Below, in pieces: positions 1 through 7,698 of a stretch of 11,231 bases of DNA. Under the pieces are notes generated by a model. The model searched no databases. It had not been told where the DNA came from and worked only from the letters and a program-made list of their open reading frames with translations. Position 1 is the stretch's first letter. The number at the start of each line of letters is the position of its first letter. Position numbers and translations under genes: made by a program. Origin of the DNA: Candidatus Cloacimonadota bacterium (GTDB lineage Bacteria > Cloacimonadota > Cloacimonadia > Cloacimonadales > Cloacimonadaceae); assembly GCA_023421135.1 (NCBI GenBank), contig JAEZUG010000029.1, forward strand, positions 1-11,231, in the 5' to 3' direction.

Positions 1-961
1 GCCCCAGATCAGCCGGATCAACTAGCAAGCCACATCCAGCTTCTGCCAGGATGGAGCGGTAAATCTCAAAATCAGATACAATTACAGGAATGGAACCCAT
101 CATGTATTCAAAGAGTTTTGTTGCCAATGAAGTCCGATAATTGGGGCGATCCTGAAGCAGTATCATACCCACTCGGGACATCGACACAATCTCTGCGGCT
201 TTTTTCCGGTCGGCATAACCAATTTCATCCACTTTTTCCCATCCTGGAAGCTGTCTCAGTTTTTCTCGGTAGGAAGGAGGTTCGTATGCCCCGGCAAGGT
301 ATAGCCGGCAGTCCAGACCTTCAAGAGCTTGAACTAGAGTGCTTATTCCTCTCTCCGCAGTAATGCTTCCGATGTAGCAAAGATGAGGAATCACCTCAGA
401 ATCATTATCGGGCGAAGGCGCAAGCCAATCTTCTTCTCTGGGATAATTGTAGATAATGCTCCTGTGAGGTACTTTGCAAAAGAGTTGCTGATGGATCTGG
501 GTGGTGATGATCAGGTGATCCAATCTGTTAACAATGAAGTTTTCCAGAAGACCAAAGCTCTTTGAGATCAGTTTCCCCACTCTGGGGCTGTAATACTCTT
601 TGTGTTGAAACAATCCCTGGTAATATTCGTGAGAATCGTAGATAAGCTTGGCCTTGCTCACGCGCTTCAAGACATAGGCAAAGGGAAGCAGCTCGGGATC
701 GTGAATCTGGTAGATCAAAGCTCTGGTCTTGAGAGCTGCTTGGAATAGCTTAAAGGGTGCAATCAACATTCGTTGAATCCTTCCGCCGAACCTGCCAATG
801 TCTCTTATTATCACTCCGGCCTGGCTGCTGTCACCCCTGCCATCTGCGACCAAGAGAACAACCCTGAATCCAGCTTCCACCAAACTCCGACACTGTTTAT
901 TAAAGATACGCACGTCGTAACGTGGATGTACGGAACTGATGTGACAAACTGTTTGAATCAC
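1..961 (-). CDS. Glycosyltransferase, GT4-like (3' end beyond window)
   Basis: This open frame runs from a GTG at 961 to the window edge (about 320 residues, no stop). The start overlaps the TGA of the upstream glycosyltransferase as GTGA, and AAGGAG lies about 8 bases before it, so translation is probably coupled. The N-terminus reads ISSVHPRYDVRIF, followed by a hydrophobic strand VVLLVA. The motif IHDPELLPFA is near residue 86 and LIYDSHEYY near 107; both are typical of GT-B retaining transferases that modify surface polysaccharide or cell-wall sugars. The C-terminal Rossmann half shows CYIGSITAERG and, near residue 280, TKLFEYMMGSIPVIVSD, the nucleotide-sugar binding region. Family knowledge says it moves a sugar from an NDP-sugar donor at the inner membrane face; donor and acceptor cannot be read here. 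The missing part is probably some tens of residues. Confidence 0.88.
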   Translation of the reverse strand, partial: MIQTVCHISSVHPRYDVRIFNKQCRSLVEAGFRVVLLVADGRGDSSQAGVIIRDIGRFGGRIQRMLIAPFKLFQAALKTRALIYQIHDPELLPFAYVLKRVSKAKLIYDSHEYYQGLFQHKEYYSPRVGKLISKSFGLLENFIVNRLDHLIITTQIHQQLFCKVPHRSIIYNYPREEDWLAPSPDNDSEVIPHLCYIGSITAERGISTLVQALEGLDCRLYLAGAYEPPSYREKLRQLPGWEKVDEIGYADRKKAAEIVSMSRVGMILLQDRPNYRTSLATKLFEYMMGSIPVIVSDFEIYRSILAEAGCGLLVDPADLG

Positions 962-2115
962 TCAGCTTTCTCCTTCTGTATGGATTCATAGATCTCTACA
1001 TAGGCGTTCATGACACCATCCAGGGAGTACTTGTTTCGGGCATAGTCACGGATCAGATAGGGATCATACTGCTCCCAATTCTTCTCCAGCTCCAACACTC
1101 CCTCTGCCAGTGCATCGGCACTGCCAGGACTCACCAGAACACCTGTGTCACTGTTAACGATGGATTCTGGACCTCCGCAGCGGGTTGCCACGACCGGCAA
1201 ACCGGAGGCCATAGCCTCAATCAGGACGATGCTGAAGCTCTCCCTCAGGCTGGAAACAATCAATGCGTCATAATGCGATAGTATCTCTTCCACTTTGATG
1301 GGGACCAATTGACCCTTGAAAGTTACCCTGTCCTCAAGCTTGAGAGAGCAAACGAGTTCTTCCAGAGCTGTCCTGTGTTTCCCAGCTCCGATGATATCCA
1401 GTTCATAGTCCCTACCCCGTTCTCTAAGTAGTGCCAAAGCCTGAATCAGGTAATCAATGCCCTTGGCCGGGATTAAACTAGCTATAACCACAAGCATTGT
1501 AGGTCTGGCCCGGGGTGGGGCAACCGTGAAGCGATCAAAGTCTATTCCATTGGGTATGACTGCTGAATCTATCCCAAACTCTGCCAGAACACGAGCACTG
1601 AATTCTGACACGGTAACCACTTTGCTGGCTTTTCTGTAAGTCTTGAGCAATTGTCCAGATATCCAGAAATTGTTGAGCGTTTCTCGGAGTAGACCCCGAT
1701 GCTCAGTCACAAGATACGGGATCCCCAGCAGCCTGCTAATCCAGCGTACAGCAATTCCATCCGGATAAGCGAAGTGTGTGTGAATAAGATCAATGGGCTT
1801 GTGTCGATGCAATTTTCTAATCCTGGGATAGCTCAGAAGAAACTCAATGAAGCCTATCAAGGGACGCAGGAGATTATATGGCAAAAGCAGATAACGGGGA
1901 CGATAGACCCAGACTAGATCGTGCCCAAGCTCCATCTGTTCTTTCCTCTCTATCACATCCTTTGCCCCCCTGCGCCAGGACAGACCAAACGGAACCGGAG
2001 CCACAACCACCAGTTCATGCTCAGCAGGAAATGCCTGTAGAGGCTTGTAAACAAAGCTGCCATTAACCGGCTCAACCGGGTTTGGGAAACTGCTACTGAA
2101 GACCAAAACTCTCAC
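958..2115 (-). CDS. Glycosyltransferase family 4-type protein
   Basis: A complete 385-residue GT-B fold glycosyltransferase, of usual length for the family. The N-terminal acceptor domain begins RVLVFSSSFPNPVEPVNGSFV, the common opening of GT4 enzymes with a flexible glycine loop, and contains LIHTHFAYPDG (110-120) and LVTEHRG (135-141). The C-terminal donor domain carries IPNGIDFDRF (187-196), IPAKGIDYLIQAL (215-227) and the diagnostic E-x7-E pair E292/E300 in ESFSIVLIEAMASGLPVV. It should be a retaining enzyme adding a hexose or related sugar to a lipid-linked or envelope glycan on the cytoplasmic face. The GTG start (2115) lies 6 bases after the stop of the EamA gene, and the 3' end overlaps the next glycosyltransferase by 4 bases, so the two probably serve the same glycan. 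Substrates are unknown. Confidence 0.93.
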   Translation of the reverse strand: MRVLVFSSSFPNPVEPVNGSFVYKPLQAFPAEHELVVVAPVPFGLSWRRGAKDVIERKEQMELGHDLVWVYRPRYLLLPYNLLRPLIGFIEFLLSYPRIRKLHRHKPIDLIHTHFAYPDGIAVRWISRLLGIPYLVTEHRGLLRETLNNFWISGQLLKTYRKASKVVTVSEFSARVLAEFGIDSAVIPNGIDFDRFTVAPPRARPTMLVVIASLIPAKGIDYLIQALALLRERGRDYELDIIGAGKHRTALEELVCSLKLEDRVTFKGQLVPIKVEEILSHYDALIVSSLRESFSIVLIEAMASGLPVVATRCGGPESIVNSDTGVLVSPGSADALAEGVLELEKNWEQYDPYLIRDYARNKYSLDGVMNAYVEIYESIQKEKAE

Positions 2116-2121
2116 AACTGC

Positions 2122-3030
2122 CTACCCTCTGGTCTTGTGAAGAAAGGCTCTGCTCAGCAAAGCCGGTTGACGAGAGATAACTTGAGATGCCAGGATCACC
2201 CCAATCCCACTGATCTGGATAAAGGAGAGCCTTTCGTGGTTAAAGCCCCAAGCCAGAAGAGATGCAATCACAGGCTTGAGAAAGAAATACATCGAGGCCG
2301 TGGAAGCCTTCAGGGTCTTCATCCCCTCAAAATACATGATATAGGCCAATCCCGACACGAATATACCCAACCAGGCAAGACCCAGTATGTTAACTGTAGT
2401 AAGCTCAAAGCTCACGCTCTTGCCTTGCGAAGCATAGATCAACATTAGCACCACAGAGCCAATCAGGAAGGACAGGCTGTTGATTGTAAGATTACCATAT
2501 TGAGAGACCAAACGCTTTGCTAAGACTGTGTAGAGTGCAAAACAGACCGAAGCAGCACAAGCCAGCCCTATCCCCAGGATCAGATTCTGAGATTCCATCC
2601 AGTGAGTATGCTCTCCCCAGATAATCATCAGAAGGCCAGCCAAGCCCACCAGCATACCCAGCCAAGTAATCAAACTCAGACGTTCCTTCAAAATTAGATA
2701 AGCAAACATCGATACAAAGATGGGATTAACTGAGATTATGATTGCCGAGAGAGAGGCCTTGCCCCAAGCTACAGACCATTGTAAAAGCAGCATACTGATA
2801 CAAACGTTCAGGATTCCCAAAGCGCTTGTCTTCAGTATGCTGCCAATAGTAAAGTTAATCTTCTGAGTCGCCACCTGCTTCAGGGCGGCAGGCAGTATCA
2901 CCATTCCGCCGATCAGAAACCTCCAGGACGCTATGGCCTGAGGACTGATCCCGCCTGCCAAAAGCTTGCTGCTCACCTCCAAAGTGGAGAAGAGGCAAAT
3001 GGTCAGCAGGCAGTATAGGTGACTCCTCAA
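2122..3030 (-). CDS. EamA-family (DMT superfamily) membrane transporter
   Basis: A 302-residue, very hydrophobic protein with about ten predicted membrane helices in two similar halves (roughly residues 5-137 and 150-288), the EamA/RhaT-type layout of the drug/metabolite transporter superfamily. Typical segments are SWRFLIGGMVILPAAL in the first half, SVNPIFVSMFAYLILKERLSL at the end of the first repeat and ASMYFFLKPVIASLLAWG near the C-terminus. Members export amino acids, nucleosides or metabolites, but specificity cannot be read from sequence. The start is uncertain: TTG at 3030 is the first usable codon after an in-frame stop and places helix 1 at the expected point, yet no strong ribosome site precedes it, so coupling to the gene upstream (7-base gap) is likely. 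It lies 6 bases before the glycosyltransferase and could supply or flip a precursor, but that is inference. Confidence 0.88.
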   Translation of the reverse strand: MRSHLYCLLTICLFSTLEVSSKLLAGGISPQAIASWRFLIGGMVILPAALKQVATQKINFTIGSILKTSALGILNVCISMLLLQWSVAWGKASLSAIIISVNPIFVSMFAYLILKERLSLITWLGMLVGLAGLLMIIWGEHTHWMESQNLILGIGLACAASVCFALYTVLAKRLVSQYGNLTINSLSFLIGSVVLMLIYASQGKSVSFELTTVNILGLAWLGIFVSGLAYIMYFEGMKTLKASTASMYFFLKPVIASLLAWGFNHERLSFIQISGIGVILASQVISRQPALLSRAFLHKTRG

Positions 3031-3037
3031 GATTGAC

Positions 3038-4780
3038 TTATTTCATTAGAATCATCTTACGGGTTGAGCTGTATTTGCCAGCGTACATCTTGTAGTAATA
3101 GATACCGCTGGAAACTGCGCTACCCTGATCGTCCATACCGTTCCAAACCACTGTATGCAGTCCGGAAGCCTTGGTCTCATTGACCAGAGTGCGAACCAGC
3201 TGGCCACGTGTGTTGTATATTTTAAGACTGACAGGACCGTTCTGGTCGATGCTATAGCGGATGCTGGTCTCAGGATTGAAAGGATTGGGATAGTTGCCTA
3301 TCAGTTGAGCACCAACCGGTGTAACGCTGGGATCATCGTTGGACACGGGAGGATTGAAATCCGCCTGGAACCTTGAAGTCACCTGGGGAATGGCATTAAA
3401 CTGGTTAATGATAACATTGATATCCATCATACCTGTAGGTATGGCTGCAGCACCGGTCACATAATCTGCATCGAAGAAAGCGGTTCTGAACACGATTGTG
3501 CCGCTGGCGTCAGTGATATTGTAGTTCTGTCCGCTGGCAAAAGCTCCAGTGGATTGGAACTGCACGTCGTTCAGACGCACCAGCTTGGATTGATGTGTCT
3601 CCAGGTTGTTGTTGATATCGGCAATCGTGAGAATCGGAATCTGGAAATTCACATTGTGGGCTGTGGCAGCACCAGGATCGGCAACCGGCACAAACTGCAG
3701 CATGTTAGTGGTGTAGCGTTGCAGAGTTCCGGTGAGTCCGGTGATACCATCCATCACATTGTAGGTGCTGGTGATAATTCCATTATAGTCATCAATCAGG
3801 ATAGCAGCAGAGTTATCCTGGATATACTTCTGATGTCTCCAGCTTTGTTGGAAAGTCAGCACCACTTGGTTTGTGAGACGGTAGATAGTTGTGTTATCTG
3901 CTTGCTGAGCTCTGAGCTGAGCGATATTGGATACCAGCAGCGGGAAGAGATAGGAGGCTGTTCCCACATAGCTGGGCTCAAAACCTGCAGCATAAGCAAT
4001 GGCTTTGATGGTTTTGTTGGAGCTCACCGGGATGGGTGCGTTGTAAAGAGTGGATTGATTGGTGGGGTTGCTGCCATCCACAGTGTAATAGATGCTGGCA
4101 CCAGCGGTTGTGGAGCTCAGTGTCACGTTGATGGGGGCATTATAGACACCGGCAGGAGGATTGAAGGTAGGCGTTCCGGCCTGTTCCCCACCACCGGGAT
4201 TGAAGGTATGCATGCCCAGATCTGTGATGTAATCCTGAGGATGTACTATCCACTCGGAATCATCCACGTTAGTACCAGCAGCCACTGCCCAGTTTACATT
4301 ACCGGAAGTGATAGCAGGTTTGCGGATCATGGTGTGGTTCAGGGTTGCAGCAGTAGTTCCAGCCACGTCCCAGGCTGTACCCGGATCTACCTGGTAAACG
4401 CCAATAATATCGATCATGGTAGTACCATGAAAGAGACCCAGAGCGTCGTCACCATTGTAATAGGTAACTGTGTGGGTGATATCGGACTGACCCAGAATTG
4501 TGGGGTTGGCTCCGGCATTGGCGATCACATAGACTTCACCATCGGCCAATGAGCCAGTAAGATTGATGGAATTGGTCTCTGACCACTCTCCACCATTGGA
4601 ACCAAGCTTCACGGAGTATGCACTCAGATCAACCGTTGCACCGGTGCCATTGAAGATTTCGATGGCTTTGTTGTTGGATGATCCTTCAATGTACTCGGAA
4701 AAGAAGAGATCGGCGGCTTGAGCAAACGCAAAAGCGAAAATGCTCAGGAGCGACATAATAATTAGTGTTCTTTTTAGCAT
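3038..4780 (-). CDS. Secreted lamin-tail / chitobiase-C-like protein with C-terminal sorting tail
   Basis: A 580-residue exported multidomain protein. Residues 1-22 form a signal peptide (MLKR, a hydrophobic run, then AFAQAA before DLFF). Residues 24-192 look like a lamin-tail domain (FSEYIEGSSNNKAIEIFNGTG, YYNGDDALGLF, IDIIG), often seen in secreted nucleases and adhesins. Residues 203-278 match the chitobiase/hexosaminidase C-terminal Ig-like repeat (YYTVDGSNPTNQSTLY). Residues 282-475 are beta-rich and may be an OB-fold-like region. The last 85 residues (GNYPNPFNPETSIRYSI to the final MILMK) are a FlgD-Ig-like, type IX-style sorting tail. No nuclease or hydrolase catalytic core is apparent, so it may be a binding or surface protein. 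The ATG is well placed after GAGG, which overlaps the cdsA stop 3 bases upstream. Being inside a lipid/glycan operon suggests steady expression. Confidence 0.88.
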   Translation of the reverse strand: MLKRTLIIMSLLSIFAFAFAQAADLFFSEYIEGSSNNKAIEIFNGTGATVDLSAYSVKLGSNGGEWSETNSINLTGSLADGEVYVIANAGANPTILGQSDITHTVTYYNGDDALGLFHGTTMIDIIGVYQVDPGTAWDVAGTTAATLNHTMIRKPAITSGNVNWAVAAGTNVDDSEWIVHPQDYITDLGMHTFNPGGGEQAGTPTFNPPAGVYNAPINVTLSSTTAGASIYYTVDGSNPTNQSTLYNAPIPVSSNKTIKAIAYAAGFEPSYVGTASYLFPLLVSNIAQLRAQQADNTTIYRLTNQVVLTFQQSWRHQKYIQDNSAAILIDDYNGIITSTYNVMDGITGLTGTLQRYTTNMLQFVPVADPGAATAHNVNFQIPILTIADINNNLETHQSKLVRLNDVQFQSTGAFASGQNYNITDASGTIVFRTAFFDADYVTGAAAIPTGMMDINVIINQFNAIPQVTSRFQADFNPPVSNDDPSVTPVGAQLIGNYPNPFNPETSIRYSIDQNGPVSLKIYNTRGQLVRTLVNETKASGLHTVVWNGMDDQGSAVSSGIYYYKMYAGKYSSTRKMILMK

Positions 4781-4783
4781 AAG

Positions 4784-5584
4784 TTACCTCACTTTTTCTA
4801 AAACTTGTAATGCACAGTATAAAAACGATCCTGCCAGCAGGATACTATCTGTTCGATCCAGTACCCCACCGTGACCGGGAATCAGCTTCGATGAATCTTT
4901 CACCCCGGCATGACGCTTAACCATTGATTCAAGCAAATCACCCAACTGACCCACTATCCCGGCAGCAACCGCTACCAGAATCAACTGAGTCAGGCTAAGT
5001 AACCTGAATCCACTTATATACATAATAAACACAATCACAGCCGGAGCAAGCACACCAGCCATGAAACCTTCTACCGATTTTTTGGGACTCACAGATGTCA
5101 CGTTGCGATGTCTCCCCAAGCTCATACCCACGAAGTATGCAGCGGAATCCACAATCCAAATCATCAGTACCATAACCAATAATATGAAGTCCTTGGGATA
5201 GTCAAGTCCTATTCTTGCAATCAGAGCCGGAATGACGCCCACATACAGCATCGCCCAAAAACTCACAAAGCTTCCGGAGAGCTCCTCATGCTGCTTCCAG
5301 CGAATCAGAGACGATATCCCCAAAAGTAAAAACCCCACCCATATCAGGCTCATATCCATGCTTCGGATAAACACCAAGGCTAGGTATATGGCAGGATTCA
5401 GCGCTAATAACAGCTTGGGCAATTGCAAGCCCTTGGCGCACATCATTTGGTAAAACTCCATTGTCCCCAAGGCCGAAACCAGAAGAAACATCAGCACCAA
5501 AGGCAGCCTGCCAAAGAACAGAGCCGCTATCAGGATTGGTATGAAGAATACCGAAACCCAGACTCTCTTGCTCAGTTCGCTCAT
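4784..5584 (-). CDS. cdsA: Phosphatidate cytidylyltransferase (CDP-diglyceride synthase)
   Basis: A 266-residue integral membrane enzyme that makes CDP-diacylglycerol and pyrophosphate from CTP and phosphatidic acid, the branch point to all phospholipids. The full family signature is at residues 220-246: S-M-V-K-R, then K-D, then GHGGVLDRTDS, with the conserved Lys, Asp, His and paired Asp residues all present. About seven or eight hydrophobic segments precede it, and the family-typical P-K-K-S-V-E-G motif is present about 50 residues before the signature. Length matches bacterial CdsA (about 250-290). Its ATG overlaps the uppS stop as ATGA; the uppS-cdsA pair is conserved in many bacteria, though here dxr does not follow. 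A GGGGGAG stretch about 10 bases upstream may act as ribosome site. Confidence 0.96.
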   Translation of the reverse strand: MSELSKRVWVSVFFIPILIAALFFGRLPLVLMFLLVSALGTMEFYQMMCAKGLQLPKLLLALNPAIYLALVFIRSMDMSLIWVGFLLLGISSLIRWKQHEELSGSFVSFWAMLYVGVIPALIARIGLDYPKDFILLVMVLMIWIVDSAAYFVGMSLGRHRNVTSVSPKKSVEGFMAGVLAPAVIVFIMYISGFRLLSLTQLILVAVAAGIVGQLGDLLESMVKRHAGVKDSSKLIPGHGGVLDRTDSILLAGSFLYCALQVLEKVR

Positions 5585-6327
5585 TTGTTTACCACTCCCC
5601 CAAAACGTCTACCCCGGTTTTGATAGTCCAGGAGCGCTTTAACCATCTCCACTTTATCAAAATCCGGCCACAATACTTCTGTGACATAAATCTCAGCATA
5701 AGCACTCTGCCAGAGCAGGAAGTTCGAAAGCCTCCGCTCTCCACTGGTTCGAATGATCAGGTCTGGATCAGGCTGTCCGGCAGTGTAAAGATAATCCTGC
5801 AGACTATCCGGTGTGAGGCCATCTATTAGCCCGGGATCCCTCTTCGCATCAACAAATAGCCGTTTGATTCCTTCGATGATTTCCAGGCGACCACCATAGT
5901 TAAAAGCGATGTTGACCACCATTCCGGTATTCTTGTGAGTCAGAGCAGCCGTGGCATGAATCTCTTTCAGATAATCCTGAGTCAGATTCTGATCACTGCC
6001 GATGAAACGCACATAGATATTCTGTTTATTGAGCTCCGGAATCTCCTTGATCAAGCGTTCTTTCAAAAGCTTGAGCAAGCCCTGAACTTCATCGGGAGGA
6101 CGATTCCAGTTCTCTGTGGAAAAAGCATAAAAGGTGAGATACTGCAGCTTGAGTTCCACGCCCAGTTCCACCACTTCCCGGATGGACTTGGCTCCTGCCT
6201 GATGACCGTAGAGCCGGGGACGTCCCTTCCTCTTAGCCCAGCGTCCGTTGCCATCCATAATGATGCCAATATGCTGCGGCAGCCTTTGCGGATCGAGCTC
6301 GCGGATTAGCTTCTGATACGCCTTCAT
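5581..6327 (-). CDS. uppS: Undecaprenyl diphosphate synthase (cis-prenyltransferase)
   Basis: A 248-residue cytosolic enzyme that extends farnesyl diphosphate with isopentenyl diphosphate units in cis, giving the C55 carrier lipid precursor for peptidoglycan and polysaccharides. The catalytic Asp is D25 in HIGIIMDGNGRWAKRKG (19-35), followed by the GH motif at 41-42. The substrate-binding stretch FYAFSTENWNRPPDEV is at 66-81, and RTSGERRLSNFLLWQSAYAE (193-212) holds the isopentenyl diphosphate site. Length equals that of typical UppS (about 250). The start ATG overlaps the prfB stop (ATGA) and the end overlaps cdsA in the same way, so translation is probably coupled through all three. The product fits the glycosyltransferases further down the operon, which need a prenyl carrier if they build lipid-linked glycans. 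Confidence 0.97.
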   Translation of the reverse strand: MKAYQKLIRELDPQRLPQHIGIIMDGNGRWAKRKGRPRLYGHQAGAKSIREVVELGVELKLQYLTFYAFSTENWNRPPDEVQGLLKLLKERLIKEIPELNKQNIYVRFIGSDQNLTQDYLKEIHATAALTHKNTGMVVNIAFNYGGRLEIIEGIKRLFVDAKRDPGLIDGLTPDSLQDYLYTAGQPDPDLIIRTSGERRLSNFLLWQSAYAEIYVTEVLWPDFDKVEMVKALLDYQNRGRRFGGVVNK

Positions 6328-7434
6328 GATCTATCCTGTGCCTGTTTCTTAAGCCAGGCATAGATGAAGCCGTCCAACTCTCCGTTCATCACTTTCTCAG
6401 TATTGCCAATCTCGAAATTAGTGCGGTGATCCTTGACCATCTGGTAAGGTTGAAACACATAGGAACGGATCTGATTACCCCAGCCGATATCGGTTTTGGT
6501 GCTTTCCAGATCCTGCTTCTCTTTGTTCCTCTGGTCTTCATAATACTGGTAAAGACGGGATTTGAGGATAGCCATAGCTTTGTCTTTGTTCTGGATTTGG
6601 CTGCGTTCGTTTTGGCAGCTTACCACTATATTGGTGGGCAAATGGGTGATCCGAACTGCGGAATCTGTGGTGTTCACATGCTGTCCACCTGCTCCGGAAG
6701 CTCGATAAGTATCTATCTTCAGATCTTTGGTATCAATCTCAACTTCAATGTCATCATCGAACTCCGGATAGACAAAGATGGAAGCAAAGGAAGTCTGCCT
6801 CTTGCCCTGAGAATTAAAAGGAGATATGCGCACCAGCCGATGAATCCCGATCTCGGCTTTGAGCATGCCATAAGCAAAGCTTCCGCTGATTTCGGCAGTA
6901 ACGCTCTTAAGCCCGGCTTCATCCCCGGAAAGGTAATCAATAATAGTGAATTTGAATTTATTAGCCTCAGCCCAGCGGGTATACATGCGCAGCAGCATCT
7001 CTGCCCAATCCTGCGCCTCAGTGCCACCAGCCCCGGCGTGTATAGTCAGAACCGCATCGTTATTATCATAGGTGTCATTGAGATAGCATTCGATCTCGGC
7101 TTTCTCCACGAAGTCTTTTACCTCGAGGAGATTCTCAACCGCTTCCTCAAACAACTGCTCGTTAAAATCTTCTTCCAGAAGCAACAGATAAGTTTCCAGG
7201 TTCTCTTTTTTATCATCCAGAGCTTTGATGTGGGTTATCTGCTCCCGCACCTGGCTCAGGGCTTTGGTAATTCTTTTGGCATTGGCCTGATCGTTCCAGA
7301 AACCGGGAACGTTCAGTTGTTCTTCCAGTTCGTCCGCTATCTTGGTCTTGGTTTCGAGGTCAAAGTAACCTCCGAATCTCGTCCATCTGCTCTGTGAGTT
7401 CGGCGAGTTCTTTTCTGAATACCGGATATTCCAT
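6324..7434 (-). CDS. prfB: Peptide chain release factor 2, expressed by +1 frameshift
   Basis: RF2 ends translation at UGA and UAA. The gene has a 24-codon first frame from ATG at 7434 (AAGGA 6 bases upstream) that ends ...RRLL at an in-frame TGA at 7362-7360. A +1 shift there continues in the main frame with GAC at 7361, giving 24 + 345 = 369 residues, against 365 in E. coli. The tripeptide that reads the stop codon, SPF, falls at residues 204-206 and the catalytic GGQ at 249-251 in RASGAGGQHVNTTDSAV, nearly the same positions as in E. coli. HAGAGGTEAQDWAEML and VRISPFNSQGKRQTSF are standard RF2 blocks. It heads the seven-gene leftward operon and overlaps uppS by 4 bases. A plain ORF caller would start it late, at a GTG at 7250, and lose about 60 residues. 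Confidence 0.97.
7359..7374 (-). promoter_or_regulatory. Programmed +1 frameshift site in prfB
   Basis: Read on the minus strand the site is CGGAGGTTACTTTGAC. It has an SD-like GGAGG (7373-7369), a 3-base spacer, the slippery CTT codon (7365-7363) and TGA followed by C. The E. coli site has the same order and the same 3-base distance between its SD-like element and CTT. Known role: when RF2 is scarce the ribosome pauses at UGA-C and slips forward, so RF2 limits its own synthesis. Confidence 0.96.
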
Positions 7435-7454
7435 CTATCGTCCTTGTCTGTATA

Positions 7455-7490
7455 AATATAAGTTTAACTCTGTGTAGCATAATCTTACCA
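7455..7490 (-). promoter_or_regulatory. Weak promoter candidates for the prfB operon
   Basis: Two imperfect options are visible on the minus strand. One is an extended -10, TGGTAAGAT (7490-7482), without a good -35. The other is TTATGC (7482-7477), a 16-base spacer and TATATT (7460-7455), which would give a short leader ending in the AAGGA ribosome site. Neither is close to consensus. A promoter is expected here because the operon begins at prfB and the neighbouring genes to the right belong to a different unit. Confidence 0.25.
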
Positions 7491-7584
7491 GGCTTACTGT
7501 TCAGAAAGCAGTAAAATCAAGAGTGCTAGCATATTAGTCCTAGCGTGAAACTATCTTACGGAACGCTGCAATTCGTCAAGAGAA

Positions 7585-7593
7585 TTATCCACA
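7585..7593 (+). other. Perfect DnaA-box 9-mer
   Basis: TTATCCACA matches the classical DnaA box exactly and lies in the non-coding strip between prfB and the mobile region. It is a single copy with no cluster of related boxes nearby. A given 9-mer would occur by chance about 0.09 times in a window of this size on both strands, so function is uncertain. Confidence 0.35.
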
Positions 7594-7637
7594 GACACAA
7601 AACATCGGGCAGGAAATGACCACAAGTGCTGTCGGCG

Positions 7638-7676
7638 GACAAGGGATTCTGCACAAAATGACAAGCAATTCTGCAC
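7638..7676. repeat. Two 17-base direct repeats, 22-base period
   Basis: GACAAGGGATTCTGCAC (7638-7654) and GACAAGCAATTCTGCAC (7660-7676) are identical at 15 of 17 positions and start 22 bases apart. AAATGAC also occurs twice (7614-7620 and 7656-7662). The repeats lie in the 264-base gene-free strip where chromosomal genes give way to phage-like genes. Period, length and place fit tandem binding sites for a DDE transposase of Mu/Tn7/IS21 type at an element end. A possible terminal TGT is at 7630. The other end is outside the window, so this is unproven. Confidence 0.55.
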
Positions 7677-7698
7677 GAACCCGCGAATCAGCCCTCTC

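Noticed and set aside
3554..4552. Long plus-strand frame (332 codons) opposite the secreted protein
   Set aside because: It is antisense to a protein with clear signal peptide, domains and sorting tail, has no ribosome site of note and a translation of low plausibility.
6324..7250. prfB as a 308-residue gene starting at 7250
   Set aside because: RF2 homology continues upstream to 7361 and, via the frameshift, to the ATG at 7434.
6426..7397. Long plus-strand frame (323 codons) opposite prfB
   Set aside because: It lies fully over RF2, whose motifs are unmistakable; the hydrophobic translation is a mirror effect of the RF2 codons.
7518..7548. Imperfect hairpin around GCTAG / CTAGC as a terminator
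   Set aside because: Only five Watson-Crick pairs plus wobbles with a 10-base loop and no T-run on either strand.
7435..7698. tRNA or att core as integration target
   Set aside because: I found no cloverleaf or CCA-type end in this strip, and no integrase gene lies in the window.
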